A stretch of DNA of 64,000 nt from Pararhodobacter aggregans (GTDB taxonomy: Bacteria; Pseudomonadota; Alphaproteobacteria; Rhodobacterales; Rhodobacteraceae), in the NCBI RefSeq assembly GCF_003075525.1, contig NZ_QDDR01000004.1, positions 186,001 through 250,000 of the forward strand, written 5' to 3'. The translations under genes and the position numbers were made by a program. The notes beneath the pieces were generated by a model. The model was not told the DNA's origin. It saw only the letters and a list, made by a program, of their open reading frames with translations, and did not search any database. This document shows positions 51,447-60,397 of the stretch, one piece after another. Numbering within the stretch: position 1 is the stretch's first letter; each line of letters starts with the position of its first letter.

Positions 51447-51677
51447 CAGCTGCCACTCGTTTCTGGTCTGATCCCGGAAGACGGGACCGTCCGACCTGGC
51501 GCTTCCGGGTGGATCATCGGCCTGAGTGGGGGGCTGGACACGTCCGGAAGCGCGCAAACTTCCGCAGCGCGGGCCATCGGGTCGGATCCGCAGAAGGGGT
51601 GCTTTTGTGCAGCGTGCTGGCTGGTCGCGGTGTCACCGTCGCCCGCGGCAGGTATCCGGCAAGCCGGCCTTTCCGTG

Positions 51678-51704
51678 AAATCACGACTGCTTCCTGCGTG
51701 ATTT
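51678..51704. promoter_or_regulatory. Candidate Rrf2 autoregulatory operator
   Basis: AAATCACG-N11-CGTGATTT is a perfect inverted repeat 38 bases before the Rrf2 gene. The same AATCACGA word occurs twice upstream of cysP (52267 and 52303), linking the regulator to the sulfate operon. Confidence 0.6.
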
Positions 51705-51741
51705 TCATTGAGCCGGGATTTCGGGTGTCGTATCGACAGAC

Positions 51742-52209
51742 ATGATCACGCAGAAGATGAAATACGGCCTTAAGGCGCTGATGATTCTGGCCGCTGAGCG
51801 GGCGGGCGAGGGTCGTGCTTTGCGGATCGAGGAGATCGCGACGCGCTCGGGAACGCCGAAGCGGTTTCTGGAACATATCCTGCTGGAAATCCGCAACGCG
51901 GGTTTCATCGCCTCGGTACGCGGCCGACATGGCGGCTACGCGCTGATAAAAGAGCCGCGCGAGGTATCGCTGAGCGAGCTGATGCGGCTGATCGACGGGC
52001 CGATCGCCCCCCTGCCCTGCCTGTCGCGCCGGGCCTACCAGAAATGCGAGGATTGCCCGGACGAGGAAAGCTGTCGGCTTCGGCAGGTCTTCGGCCAGGT
52101 CTTCTGGTCCTATCTTCTGCTGATCGATTCCCTGACCCTGGCGGATCTGGTCGATCAGCCCGAATCCTCCGGCGGGACCGCGGCCGCGGCGTTGAAGCTC
52201 GGGCTCTGA
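51742..52209 (+). CDS. Rrf2-family regulator with four cysteines
   Basis: 155 residues. Winged helix about 1-65 (MKYGLKALMILAAE, RFLEHILLEIRNAGFIASVRGRHGGYAL). A cysteine cluster C93, C102, C105, C111 could hold an Fe-S cluster, although spacing differs from IscR (C92, C98, C104). It lies upstream of the sulfate importer in the same direction, separated by 344 bases holding shared operator words and a short ORF. Probably represses or activates cysPTWA according to sulfur or iron-sulfur status. Confidence 0.88.
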   Translation: MITQKMKYGLKALMILAAERAGEGRALRIEEIATRSGTPKRFLEHILLEIRNAGFIASVRGRHGGYALIKEPREVSLSELMRLIDGPIAPLPCLSRRAYQKCEDCPDEESCRLRQVFGQVFWSYLLLIDSLTLADLVDQPESSGGTAAAALKLGL

Positions 52210-52266
52210 ACCCCCTGCAAGGGCGGAAGCCACGCAGGCCCCCTTGGCGGGAGAATGCTCTTCCAA

Positions 52267-52322
52267 AATCACGACAGATTTAGCCGTAATTATTCCGTTG
52301 CTAATCACGATTATCTCTGTCG
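52267..52322 (+). promoter_or_regulatory. Sulfate operon control region with repeated AATCACGA and a dyad
   Basis: AT-rich block. AATCACGA occurs at 52267-52274 and 52303-52310. CGACAGA (52272-52278) and TCTGTCG (52316-52322) form a widely spaced inverted repeat framing it. These match the half-sites at 51678-51704, so the Rrf2 protein is the likely binder. Confidence 0.5.
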
Positions 52323-52368
52323 TTATTATGCTCATGAAGACCTCGGCTTCCCAGGACAGGAGGACAAG

Positions 52369-52479
52369 ATGTTCCCATGCAGCCCTTTCCCGCCCGCCCC
52401 GACACGACCGGTCGAAGACCAGAACGCCGCCCGCCCCGAGGCCGCCGCTTCCCTTCGCCGCTCGGACCGGGGGGCGTGA
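52369..52479 (+). CDS. Short upstream ORF (36 codons) coupled to the sulfate operon
   Basis: ATG 52369 has a strong CAGGAGGACAAG ribosome site, better than that of cysP. It encodes MFPCSPFPPAPTRPVED and on to a TGA at 52477-52479 that overlaps an in-frame upstream ATG (52479) of the cysP frame. The peptide is rich in proline and has one cysteine. It may be a leader peptide that tunes cysP translation. It could also be a chance ORF, but the ribosome site argues otherwise. Confidence 0.5.
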   Translation: MFPCSPFPPAPTRPVEDQNAARPEAAASLRRSDRGA

Positions 52480-52553
52480 TGACCCATATCCCCCGTCTTT
52501 CGTTTCACACGCTCCCTGCCCCTCTGCGCCGTGCGACACAGGAAACCCGACCG

Positions 52554-53609
52554 ATGACCTTCGATTCCGACATCCTGCCCTCGGCCCGTGCTGCCAGCCC
52601 CCAGGGGCCTGACGCCTGGACAAGTCTTGCCGCGGCGACGCTGCTCGGCCTTGCCGCGCTGGTCGGCTTTGCCCAGGCGGCACCGGCGCAGGCCCTGCTG
52701 AACGTGAGCTACGACCCGACGCGCGAGCTTTACCGTGACTACAACGCCTGGTTCGCCGATTGGTGGGTCGCGCAGGGCCACCCGCGGCCGGAGATCCAGA
52801 CGTCACACGGCGGATCGGGTGCCCAGGCCCGTGCGGTGATCGACGGGCTGGGCGCGCAGGTGGTGACGCTGGCCCTTGCCAGCGACATCGACGCCATCGC
52901 CTCGCGGACCGACAGGATCCCGGCGGAGTGGCAGCAGGCGCTGCCGCAGAATTCCTCGCCTTACACGTCGACAATCGTGTTCCTGGTGCGCGAGGGTAAC
53001 CCCGAGACCATCCAGGACTGGGATGACCTGATCCGCGACGGGATCGAGGTCATCACGCCGAACCCCAAGACCAGCGGCGGCGCCCGCTGGAACTACCTGG
53101 CCGCCTGGGGCTATGCGCAAGAGAACGGGCTCGACCCGCGCGCATTCGTCGGCGCCCTCTATCGCAACGTGCCGGTGCTGGACACGGGCGCCCGGGGCGC
53201 GACCACGACCTTCGTACAACGGGGCCTGGGCGACGTACTGCTCGCCTGGGAAAACGAGGCCTATCTGGCGCTGGCCGAACTGGGCGACGATCAGTTCGAC
53301 ATCGTCGTGCCGTCGATCTCGGTGCTGGCCGAGCCGCCGGTGGCGCTGGTGCCGGGCAATGTCACGGATGACGCGACGCGGGCGCTCGCCTCGGCCTATC
53401 TGGAGCAGCTCTATTCGCCCGAGGGGCAGGCCATCGCGCTCAGAAACTTCTACCGCGCCTGGGATACTTCGGCCGCGGCACCCGAGGATGTTGCCCGCTT
53501 CCCCGAGGTGAACCGCCTGCCGATAGACTATTTCGGCGGCTGGGCGGTCGCGCAGCCCGAACATTTCGCCGATGGCGGTGTCTTCGACCAGATCTATACG
53601 GCGCCCTGA
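52554..53609 (+). CDS. cysP: Sulfate/thiosulfate periplasmic binding protein
   Basis: 351 residues. After a long N-region (about 30 residues) a hydrophobic stretch (SLAAATLLGLAALVGFAQAAPAQA) serves as signal peptide; the mature protein begins LLNVSYDPTRELYRDYNAWF, the hallmark of Sbp/CysP. Other family motifs are SHGGSGAQARAVIDG, NPKTSGGARWNYLAAWGYA and the LLAWENEAYLA strand. The ATG at 52554 has AGGAAA seven bases upstream; an alternative at 52479 overlaps the short ORF and would add 25 residues. Sbp and CysP cannot be told apart with certainty. Confidence 0.9.
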   Translation: MTFDSDILPSARAASPQGPDAWTSLAAATLLGLAALVGFAQAAPAQALLNVSYDPTRELYRDYNAWFADWWVAQGHPRPEIQTSHGGSGAQARAVIDGLGAQVVTLALASDIDAIASRTDRIPAEWQQALPQNSSPYTSTIVFLVREGNPETIQDWDDLIRDGIEVITPNPKTSGGARWNYLAAWGYAQENGLDPRAFVGALYRNVPVLDTGARGATTTFVQRGLGDVLLAWENEAYLALAELGDDQFDIVVPSISVLAEPPVALVPGNVTDDATRALASAYLEQLYSPEGQAIALRNFYRAWDTSAAAPEDVARFPEVNRLPIDYFGGWAVAQPEHFADGGVFDQIYTAP

Positions 53610-53612
53610 GCC

Positions 53613-54464
53613 ATGGCGACGCGGCCCTTCATCCTCAAGGCGCCCACCCCGATGCCGGGGTGGGGGCTGTCCTTCGGGATCTTGCTGACGATGCTGTCAA
53701 TCATCGTGCTGATCCCGATGGGCGTGCTGCTCTGGCGCGGATTTGTCGGCTTCGGCGCGGCCGAGATCTGGGCGGTGGTCAACCGCCCCCGGGTCTGGGC
53801 CGCGCTGGCATTGAGCTTTCGCGCGGCGCTGGTCGCCGCGCTGTTCAATCTGGTGTTCGGGGTCCTGCTGGCCTGGATTCTCGTGCGCTACCGCTTCCCG
53901 GGAAAACGGCTCATCGACGCAGCGGTCGACCTGCCCTTCGCGCTGCCCACCGCCGTCGCAGGCATCGCACTGACGGCGATCTACGCCCCGAACGGCGTGT
54001 TCGGCTCGGTGATCGGACAGGCCTTCGGCATCCGTGTGGCCTATACCGAGCTGGGCATCTGGATCGCGCTGATCTTCGTCGGACTGCCCTTCGTTGTGCG
54101 CACCGTGCAGCCGGTGATCGAGGAGATCGACCGCGAGACCGAGGAGGCCAGCGCAACCCTGGGCGCCAGCCGATTGCGCACCCTGACCCATGTGGTCCTG
54201 CCGATGCTGGCCCCCGCCGCGCTGACGGGCTTTGCCCTCGCCCTGGCCAGGTCAGTGGGGGAATACGGATCGGTCATCTTCATCGCCGGCAACCTGCCGA
54301 ACGTGACCGAGATCGCGCCGCTGCTCATCGTCATCCGGCTGGAGGAATTCGACTATGACGGCGCGGTCGCCATCGCCATCGCCATGCTGGCCATCTCCTT
54401 CACGCTGCTGCTGGCGATCAACCTGATCCAGATCTGGAGCCGACGCCGCATGGGCGCGGTGTGA
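53613..54464 (+). CDS. cysT: Sulfate ABC transporter permease CysT (CysU)
   Basis: Inner-membrane permease of 283 residues with six helices. Family motifs are [19 protein letters not shown] and the coupling loop [23 protein letters not shown], followed by [22 protein letters not shown]. Three bases after cysP. Forms the channel with CysW. Confidence 0.93.
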   Translation: MATRPFILKAPTPMPGWGLSFGILLTMLSIIVLIPMGVLLWRGFVGFGAAEIWAVVNRPRVWAALALSFRAALVAALFNLVFGVLLAWILVRYRFPGKRLIDAAVDLPFALPTAVAGIALTAIYAPNGVFGSVIGQAFGIRVAYTELGIWIALIFVGLPFVVRTVQPVIEEIDRETEEASATLGASRLRTLTHVVLPMLAPAALTGFALALARSVGEYGSVIFIAGNLPNVTEIAPLLIVIRLEEFDYDGAVAIAIAMLAISFTLLLAINLIQIWSRRRMGAV

Positions 54465-54475
54465 AAGGGGAACCC

Positions 54476-55354
54476 ATGGCCCATTGCGTGCCTCTCGCGG
54501 CGCGTCCCCGCCGCCTTCGATCCGCCACCACCGAACCCCGCGTGGTCAAGGGGGTGCTGATCGCGCTCTGCCTTGCCGTGCTGAGCGTTCTGCTCTTCGC
54601 CCCGCTGATCGCGGTCTTCGACGAGGCGTTGCGACGCGGCTGGGCCTTCGCGCTGGCGTCCCTGGGGGAACCGGACGCCCAGGCGGCGATCCGGCTGACG
54701 CTGAGCGTGGCGGCCCTCGTCGTGCCGCTGAACGCGGCCTTCGGCATCGCCGCCGCCTGGGCCATCACCAAGTTCGACTGGCGTGGCAAGGCCTGGGTCA
54801 TCACGCTGATCGACCTGCCCTTCTCGATCTCGCCGGTCGTTGCGGGCCTGTTGTTCGTGTTGATGTTCGGCGCGAACTCGGCCTTTGGCGCCTGGCTGGT
54901 GGCCAGCGGCTTTCCCATCGTCTTTGCCGTGCCGGGGATCGTGCTGGCGACGCTGTTCATCACCTTCCCCTTCATCGCCCGCGAATTGATCCCGGTCATG
55001 CTGGAACAGGGCCGGGCAGAGGAAGAGGCCGCGCTGACCCTCGGGGCGTCGGGGTCGCGGGTCTTCCTGACCGTGACGCTGCCCAACATCCGCTGGGCGC
55101 TGCTCTATGGCGTCCTGCTCTGCAATGCCCGGGCGATGGGCGAGTTCGGCGCGGTCGCGGTCGTCTCGGGCAAGATCCGCGGCCAGACCACCACGATGCC
55201 GCTGATGATCGAGATGTTCTACAACGAATACCTCTCGGTCGCGGCCTTCACCATGGCGAGTGTCCTCGCGCTTCTGGCTTTCGTCACGCTTGTCCTGAAA
55301 TCGGCCCTGGAATGGCGCCATGCCGATCAGCTGGCCGCCACCCACCGCCACTGA
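54476..55354 (+). CDS. cysW: Sulfate ABC transporter permease CysW
   Basis: Inner-membrane permease of 292 residues. Motifs: [20 protein letters not shown], coupling loop [23 protein letters not shown], and [21 protein letters not shown], which distinguishes CysW. The ATG at 54476 has AGGGGAA upstream and is preferred to the GTG at 54461 that overlaps cysT. Confidence 0.93.
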   Translation: MAHCVPLAARPRRLRSATTEPRVVKGVLIALCLAVLSVLLFAPLIAVFDEALRRGWAFALASLGEPDAQAAIRLTLSVAALVVPLNAAFGIAAAWAITKFDWRGKAWVITLIDLPFSISPVVAGLLFVLMFGANSAFGAWLVASGFPIVFAVPGIVLATLFITFPFIARELIPVMLEQGRAEEEAALTLGASGSRVFLTVTLPNIRWALLYGVLLCNARAMGEFGAVAVVSGKIRGQTTTMPLMIEMFYNEYLSVAAFTMASVLALLAFVTLVLKSALEWRHADQLAATHRH

Positions 55355-55365
55355 TGGAGACCCCC

Positions 55366-56085
55366 ATGAACATCGAGATCGAGGAAATCTGCAAGGATTT
55401 CGGAACCACGGCGGCGCTGCAGCCCGTGTCGCTGTCGATCCCTGCGGGCTCGCTCGTGGCCCTGCTGGGTCCGTCCGGGTCGGGCAAGACGACACTTCTG
55501 CGCATCCTCGGGGGGCTCGAATTTCCGTCGGCGGGACGCGTGCTGTTCGACGGCGCGGACGCCACCGGGCTGACAGTGCAGGAGCGCCGCGCGGGCTTCG
55601 TGTTCCAGTCCTACGCGCTGTTCCGGCATATGAGCGTGTTTGACAACATCGCCTATGGCCTGCGCGCCCGGCCCCGCAAGACGCGGCCCGCCGCTGCTGA
55701 AATCGCCCGGCGCGTCACGAGGCTGCTGGACCTGATCAAGCTGCCCGACATCGGCGGGCGCTATCCCAGCCAGTTGTCGGGCGGCCAGCGGCAGCGTGTC
55801 GCCCTGGCCCGTGCCCTGGCCATCGAACCGCGGATGCTGCTGCTCGACGAACCCTTCGGGGCGTTGGACGCCAAGGTGCGCAAAGAGTTGCGGCAGGGCC
55901 TGCGCGACATCCACGACACCACCGGCCTGACCACGATCTTCGTCACCCACGATCAGGACGAGGCGATGGAACTGGCCGATCTGATCGTGGTGATGTCCAT
56001 GGGCCGCATCGAGCAGATCGGCAGACCCGCCGAAATCCGCGCCAGGCCCGCCAGCGATTTCGTCCGGCAGTTTCTGGACCTGTGA
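55366..56085 (+). CDS. cysA: Sulfate ABC transporter ATPase CysA, short form without C-terminal regulatory domain
   Basis: 239 residues; CysA is usually 330-365. Walker A GPSGSGKT at 35-42, signature [15 protein letters not shown], Walker [13 protein letters not shown] and the switch histidine FVTHDQDEA are intact. The protein stops soon after the ATPase domain (DFVRQFLDL), so the TOBE-type regulatory domain is absent. The stop is genuine in this frame and no continuation was seen in others, so it looks like a naturally short form. ATG 55366 follows GGAG; the gene is 11 bases from cysW. Confidence 0.92.
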   Translation: MNIEIEEICKDFGTTAALQPVSLSIPAGSLVALLGPSGSGKTTLLRILGGLEFPSAGRVLFDGADATGLTVQERRAGFVFQSYALFRHMSVFDNIAYGLRARPRKTRPAAAEIARRVTRLLDLIKLPDIGGRYPSQLSGGQRQRVALARALAIEPRMLLLDEPFGALDAKVRKELRQGLRDIHDTTGLTTIFVTHDQDEAMELADLIVVMSMGRIEQIGRPAEIRARPASDFVRQFLDL

Positions 56086-56256
56086 GCGGCTTTGCGGGGC
56101 GGACGATCATGGCACGATCCGGGAATCCGCAGACGACCGCCCGGTGTCGGGGGCCTGTCCCGCCCCTGCCGCCCGGTCGGCCATTTCCGGTTGCCGCGCC
56201 GGTGCCCTGACAATCCTCGGCCGCGAACCGGCGCAGCCCCGCTCTGGAGGAGCACG

Positions 56257-56760
56257 ATGACCCTTTCAAACCCTGACCGCACCCGCCCGGTCACTTTCGA
56301 TCGCATCGACCGCAAGATCCTGTTCGAACTGATGCGCGACGCGACCCTGCCGGTTGCGCAACTGGCCGAAAGGGTCGGCCTGTCGCAGACACCGTGCTGG
56401 AAACGGGTGCAGAAGCTGGAGGCGGCAGGCGTCATCACCGGCCGCGTCGCCCTGGTCGACCCCGCCGCCATCGGTCTCGGCCTCACCGTCTTTGTCGAGA
56501 TCGAAGCCGCCGATCACACGCCGGAATGGCGGTCGGCCTTCGCTGGCGTGGTGGCGGATTATCCCGCCATACAGGAAGTGCACCGGATGGCGGGCGAGGT
56601 GGATTATCTGCTCAAGGTCGTGGTCAGCGGCATGGCCGCCTATGATGCCTTCTATCTCGACCTGACCCAGCGCCTGCCCTGCCGGAACGTGACCTCCAAA
56701 TTCTCCATGGAACGCATGAAGGCCACGACCTCTCTGCCCATCGACACCGAAACCGCGTGA
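56257..56760 (+). CDS. Lrp/AsnC-family transcriptional regulator
   Basis: 167 residues. N-terminal helix-turn-helix about 14-62 (DRIDRKILFELMRDATLPVAQLAERVGLSQTPCWKRVQKLE) and a RAM ligand-binding domain. GGAGGAG precedes the ATG. It follows cysA by 171 bases in the same direction. Relatives respond to an amino acid; DecR-like members sense cysteine, which would fit the sulfur genes nearby, but this is inference. Confidence 0.9.
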   Translation: MTLSNPDRTRPVTFDRIDRKILFELMRDATLPVAQLAERVGLSQTPCWKRVQKLEAAGVITGRVALVDPAAIGLGLTVFVEIEAADHTPEWRSAFAGVVADYPAIQEVHRMAGEVDYLLKVVVSGMAAYDAFYLDLTQRLPCRNVTSKFSMERMKATTSLPIDTETA

Positions 56761-56904
56761 CAGCGGGTGATCTGGCCAGAGGAACGGAAGGATCATCGCG
56801 CTGCAGGCGGTGACACCGCAACGACGCTGCCCCCCCGGCGGGGCCGCAGGCATCCGGAGACTCAGGTTCTATCTGGCAGGCAGACTTTGGAATTCCAATA
56901 CACG

Positions 56905-56922
56905 ATAATCTTGCTAGATTAT
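56905..56922. promoter_or_regulatory. Candidate operator before the alpha/beta hydrolase gene
   Basis: ATAATCT-TGCT-AGATTAT is a perfect 18-base interrupted palindrome ending 20 bases before the hydrolase start, in the promoter zone. It is preceded by CACGATAATC, similar to CACGATTATC in the cysP control region (52306-52315). The Rrf2 or Lrp regulator could bind; undecided. Confidence 0.5.
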
Positions 56923-56942
56923 TGTTTGAAAGGAAAGCCGCC

Positions 56943-57521
56943 ATGATCCGCACCCTGCTCATTCCCGGCCTCGACGGCTCGCCCGCCCCGCATTGGCAGC
57001 ACTGGTGGCAGGCCACGGACCCGACTGCCAAGATCGTTGAACAGATCTCGTGGTCGAGTCCCACGCCCGAGGCCTGGGTGACCGAGATTGCCGGTGCCAC
57101 GATGATCCACCCCGATACGGTGTTGGTCGGCCATTCGCTGGGCGCCATCGCCATCGTCCGGCTGCTGGCCAGCTGGCCGCAGGTGCGCATCGCCGGTGCC
57201 CTGCTTGTCGCCCCCGCCGAGCCGCAGATCAGCCCGCGTACCGCCGCCTTCGGCCGTATCCCCGAACGCCCCCTGCGGGTGCCGGTCGTGGTCGCCGCCA
57301 GCACGAACGACCCCTGGATGCCCCAGACCCGCGCCCGGCAACTGGCCCGCGTCTGGCGCGGCGACTTCGTCGATATGGGCGAGGCCGGGCATATCAACGT
57401 CGAGGCCGGTTTCGGCCCCTGGCCCGAAGGCAAGGCGCTGCGCCATCTGCTGTGGCACGGGGCACGATCCGCCGGCGTCCAGCCGTTCCACAGCCTGAAA
57501 CACCGCAGGATTCTCGCATGA
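56943..57521 (+). CDS. RBBP9/YdeN-type alpha/beta hydrolase
   Basis: 192 residues, cytoplasmic serine hydrolase. The nucleophile elbow is GHSLG with S65; the acid lies in ASTNDPWM and the histidine in GEAGHINVEAGFG, the order found in the RBBP9/YdeN (DUF1234-type) family. The start HWQHWW after LIPGLDGSPAPH is characteristic. AAGGAAAG precedes the ATG at 56943. It overlaps the small membrane peptide gene by four bases. The substrate is unknown. Confidence 0.9.
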   Translation: MIRTLLIPGLDGSPAPHWQHWWQATDPTAKIVEQISWSSPTPEAWVTEIAGATMIHPDTVLVGHSLGAIAIVRLLASWPQVRIAGALLVAPAEPQISPRTAAFGRIPERPLRVPVVVAASTNDPWMPQTRARQLARVWRGDFVDMGEAGHINVEAGFGPWPEGKALRHLLWHGARSAGVQPFHSLKHRRILA

Positions 57522-57619
57522 AGCGCCTCACCTTACTCAACACGCTCCGCCGCAGCTTTCCGTTGGTGGTGAGCGGCATGCTCTATCTCTGGCTCCTCGC
57601 TTTCGTCCTGTTCTCGTAA
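57518..57619 (+). CDS. Small single-helix membrane peptide (33 residues)
   Basis: ATG 57518 overlaps the hydrolase stop (ATGA). The peptide is MKRLTLLNTLRRSFPLVVSG followed by a hydrophobic MLYLWLLAFVLFS. Basic N-terminus and one strong membrane helix from about residue 14 predict inner-membrane insertion with the N-terminus inside. Coupling to the hydrolase suggests it is real and may anchor or partner it. No family is known to me. Confidence 0.6.
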   Translation: MKRLTLLNTLRRSFPLVVSGMLYLWLLAFVLFS

Positions 57620-57803
57620 CGCTGCCCGCGCAAGAAAGGGTCACTCCTTGTTCGGCACGCTCCCGGACGGGGGCGAGGAGTGGGATGCAGAGCGCAGCGC
57701 GTGAAACCGGCGCTCTGGCCTTCCTGCCTTCCTGTCCGGGCCGGGCGCAGGTGCATGGTCCGGGTTTTTCCGCACACCGCGTCACCCGCTGCCAAGCGGC
57801 GGA

Positions 57804-59048
57804 TCAGGCCGTACCGGCCGCTGCCCGAGGGCGTTTCTGCCCGATGACGCTGTGCAGCGCTGACAGGACCTCGGCGGCGAAGGCTGGGTCATTGGCATGG
57901 GCTTTGTGCACGTCGACGGGAATCCCGGAAGGAAACGCTTCGCGGCATTGGTCGGCGAAGACCCCGGGAAGATCGGGGCGGTGCAGCGTGCCCTCGGGGC
58001 TGTCGTGATGCGACAACCCGTCGAGGGGCACGAGGAAGCGCACGGGCCCCGCGGCGTTCTGCAGGATGGCGCCCATATGCACCGCCAGGCGGTTCAGATC
58101 GTCGGCCGTGGTTCGCACGGCGGTCAGGGCGGCGTTGTGGACGTGAAAGGTCCGTCCGCCGAAGGGATCAGCGCCCTTCGCCAGATCGCTGGGCATGATG
58201 TAGAAATCGGTGTTGCCCGGCACGAAGACCACCGGAATGCCACGGGTCACCGCCGTTGTCGCCCGCTCAGGCCCGACGGCGCAGATGCCGCCGTGGAGAA
58301 AATCGTTGACCTCGACAAGGGACAGGTCCGCCACGGCCGCGACCTCGCGCTCGGCGCAGATGGCCTCCAGGGTGCGCCCGCCATTGCCGGTGGTGTGGAA
58401 CACCATCACCTCGCAACCATCCGCTTCCATGCCTTCGCGAACGGCGCGGGCCAGCCGTTCAGTGGTCCCCAGGGTCGAGACCAGCACCAGCGGCTTTTCC
58501 CTGTGCCGCACCGGCTGGTAGCCTCGGGCCATGCCCGCCAGAGCAAGGGCGCCGTTGCGGTAGACATCGCGCGAGATGCTGTTGAGCCCCGAGATGTCGC
58601 AGACCGAATTGAGCATGGCGATGTCGGAGATCCCCACGAAGCCCGCCGTCATCCCCGAGGCCAGGGTTGAAATCATCAGCTTGGGCAACCCGTAGGGAAA
58701 GCTCTGCATGATCTGCGTGCCCAGCGTCGTGCCCATCGAGCCGCCGATCGACAGGATCCCCGACAGCGGCACGCGCGCGTGGGTTTCGTGGGCCAGCCGG
58801 ACCGAGCCTTCGATCATCTTCTCCAGGATCTTGCCCTCGTGCCTGATGGCGCGGATCTGGTCCAGGATCATGCCGAGGGCCGCGGCGACAGCATCCGGCC
58901 CGATCTCGGCCCCGCCCAGGTCCTGCCGGACCGAAGGGTCGAGATGGATCACCGCCACACCGGCGGCTTCGAGCGTTTCGCGCAGGAAACGCCCTTCTTG
59001 CTGTTTGGTGTCCTGCGTGACGACCAAAAGGACAGTTTTCTTGCTCAT
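57804..59048 (-). CDS. UPF0261/Tm-1-like ATP-binding domain protein
   Basis: 414 residues, cytoplasmic. Belongs to the Tm-1-like/UPF0261 family: N-terminal VLLVVTQDTKQQEGRFLRETLEAAG, GILSIGGSMGTTLGTQIMQ, PKLMISTLASG, and C-terminal VFVPGNTDFYIMPSDL. Plant Tm-1 relatives bind ATP and inhibit tobamovirus replication; bacterial members sit in catabolic operons and their reaction is unknown. CGGGAGAA precedes the ATG. It follows the P450 gene by 68 bases, so it is part of the same leftward unit. Often paired with a TIM-barrel partner, which is not seen here. Confidence 0.88.
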   Translation of the reverse strand: MSKKTVLLVVTQDTKQQEGRFLRETLEAAGVAVIHLDPSVRQDLGGAEIGPDAVAAALGMILDQIRAIRHEGKILEKMIEGSVRLAHETHARVPLSGILSIGGSMGTTLGTQIMQSFPYGLPKLMISTLASGMTAGFVGISDIAMLNSVCDISGLNSISRDVYRNGALALAGMARGYQPVRHREKPLVLVSTLGTTERLARAVREGMEADGCEVMVFHTTGNGGRTLEAICAEREVAAVADLSLVEVNDFLHGGICAVGPERATTAVTRGIPVVFVPGNTDFYIMPSDLAKGADPFGGRTFHVHNAALTAVRTTADDLNRLAVHMGAILQNAAGPVRFLVPLDGLSHHDSPEGTLHRPDLPGVFADQCREAFPSGIPVDVHKAHANDPAFAAEVLSALHSVIGQKRPRAAAGTA

Positions 59049-59116
59049 GATTTTCTCCCGGTGGAGCGGCAGGGGGTGACGCGGCGGGGGCGCGCTCAGG
59101 CGCCCCGCGCGCGGCC

Positions 59117-60298
59117 TCAGACGAAGCGGGTTTCCAGATAGCCGAGGCTTTGAACGGTGTTGTTGAGATGGCGCCGCGAATCGCCGATCTCGATCCGGTC
59201 GAGGTGGATCACCATCGCCGACAGAAGCGCGTTGGCCTCCATCCGGGCCAGCGACTGCCCCGCGCAATTGTGTCGCCCGATGCCGAAAGCCATATGGTCG
59301 CCTGCATTGCGCGAGATGTCGAACCGCGCGGGATCGGGGTAACGGCGCGGATCCTGATTGGCCGCGGCATAGAGCACCACGACATCCGAACCCGCGGCGA
59401 TCGGCACCCCGCCGATTTCGGTATCCCGCGACGCGACGCGCTTGAAGCACAGCGCAGGCGAGGCGAGGCGCAGCACCTCGTTATAGGCGCGCGAAACCAT
59501 CTGCGGATTGGCCTTCAGCTTGTCCCATTCCCCGGGATGGCTGCCGAAGAGATGCAGCATGAACGAGATCGACGCGACGGTCGTGTCGATCCCGGCCACC
59601 AGATAGGCGGCCATCAGCGGCGGACATTGTTCGTGGCCGATGATGCCGCGATCGGCCGCATCGTACAACGCCCAGCCCAGCCCGCCCTCGCGCAGGCGGT
59701 TGCGCGGGTCCTCGTGCAGCCAGCCGATATAGGCAAAGCACTCGCCGAAGATCGGCAAGGAGGCCTCGAACCGGGCGTTCCTGGGCCCGATCACGTTGAA
59801 ATTCGCGTCACCCCAGGCGATGAGCTGATCCACCCCCTCCTCGGGAAGGCCGATCAATTCGCCCACCATCTGCAACGGATAGACCCGGGCGAAATCGGCC
59901 ACGCCATCGAAACGCCCCTTCCCCTTCAGGCCGAGGACCAGTTCATCGGCCATGGTGGTTGCCCGCTCGCGCAGGGGGGCCAGCCCCCGGACCGACATCT
60001 GTTCGGCCAGCGCGGCCCGCAGCGGCCTGTGGTCGTCGCCGTCGCTCTGGATGATCGTGCCGGTGAAGGCCTCGTTCAGGACCTCGTTGAAGCCGACGCC
60101 CCTGCCGGAAACGAAGGTGGCGTCGTCGTTGAGCACATCGCGCACCTCCTGATATCCGGCGCAGGCATAGGCATTCAGCCGGTCCATCCAGACCACCGGC
60201 CCGGCCTCGCGCAGCTCGGCGTAGGCGGGATAGGGATCTGCCAAAACGGCGTCCGCAAACAGGTCCAGATCGGACCTCGCGATCACTTCCTGGGTCAT
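59117..60298 (-). CDS. Cytochrome P450
   Basis: Soluble bacterial P450 of 393 residues. The I-helix oxygen-binding motif is VAGIDTT, the K-helix EVLR and the haem-binding FGIGRHNCAG with C345 are all present. Class I P450s need a ferredoxin and reductase, neither of which is in the window. GGGAGGAG precedes the ATG at 60298. It lies between the AraC regulator and the UPF0261 gene. Likely substrate is an aromatic ether or other ring compound that enters the extradiol pathway nearby, for example by O-demethylation; this is inference. Confidence 0.93.
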   Translation of the reverse strand: MTQEVIARSDLDLFADAVLADPYPAYAELREAGPVVWMDRLNAYACAGYQEVRDVLNDDATFVSGRGVGFNEVLNEAFTGTIIQSDGDDHRPLRAALAEQMSVRGLAPLRERATTMADELVLGLKGKGRFDGVADFARVYPLQMVGELIGLPEEGVDQLIAWGDANFNVIGPRNARFEASLPIFGECFAYIGWLHEDPRNRLREGGLGWALYDAADRGIIGHEQCPPLMAAYLVAGIDTTVASISFMLHLFGSHPGEWDKLKANPQMVSRAYNEVLRLASPALCFKRVASRDTEIGGVPIAAGSDVVVLYAAANQDPRRYPDPARFDISRNAGDHMAFGIGRHNCAGQSLARMEANALLSAMVIHLDRIEIGDSRRHLNNTVQSLGYLETRFV

Positions 60299-60397
60299 TC
60301 GGTTCTCCTCCCTGAGAACCGTCACGATAGGAGCGAGGGCGACCCCGGTCTTTCACAGCAGCGCAAAGGCCTTGCCCGCCGGGGAAATCCGGGGCGG

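Noticed and set aside
51509-51745. A 78-codon rightward ORF between the IclR and Rrf2 genes.
   Set aside because: No ribosome site, no family, and it runs through the Rrf2 operator.
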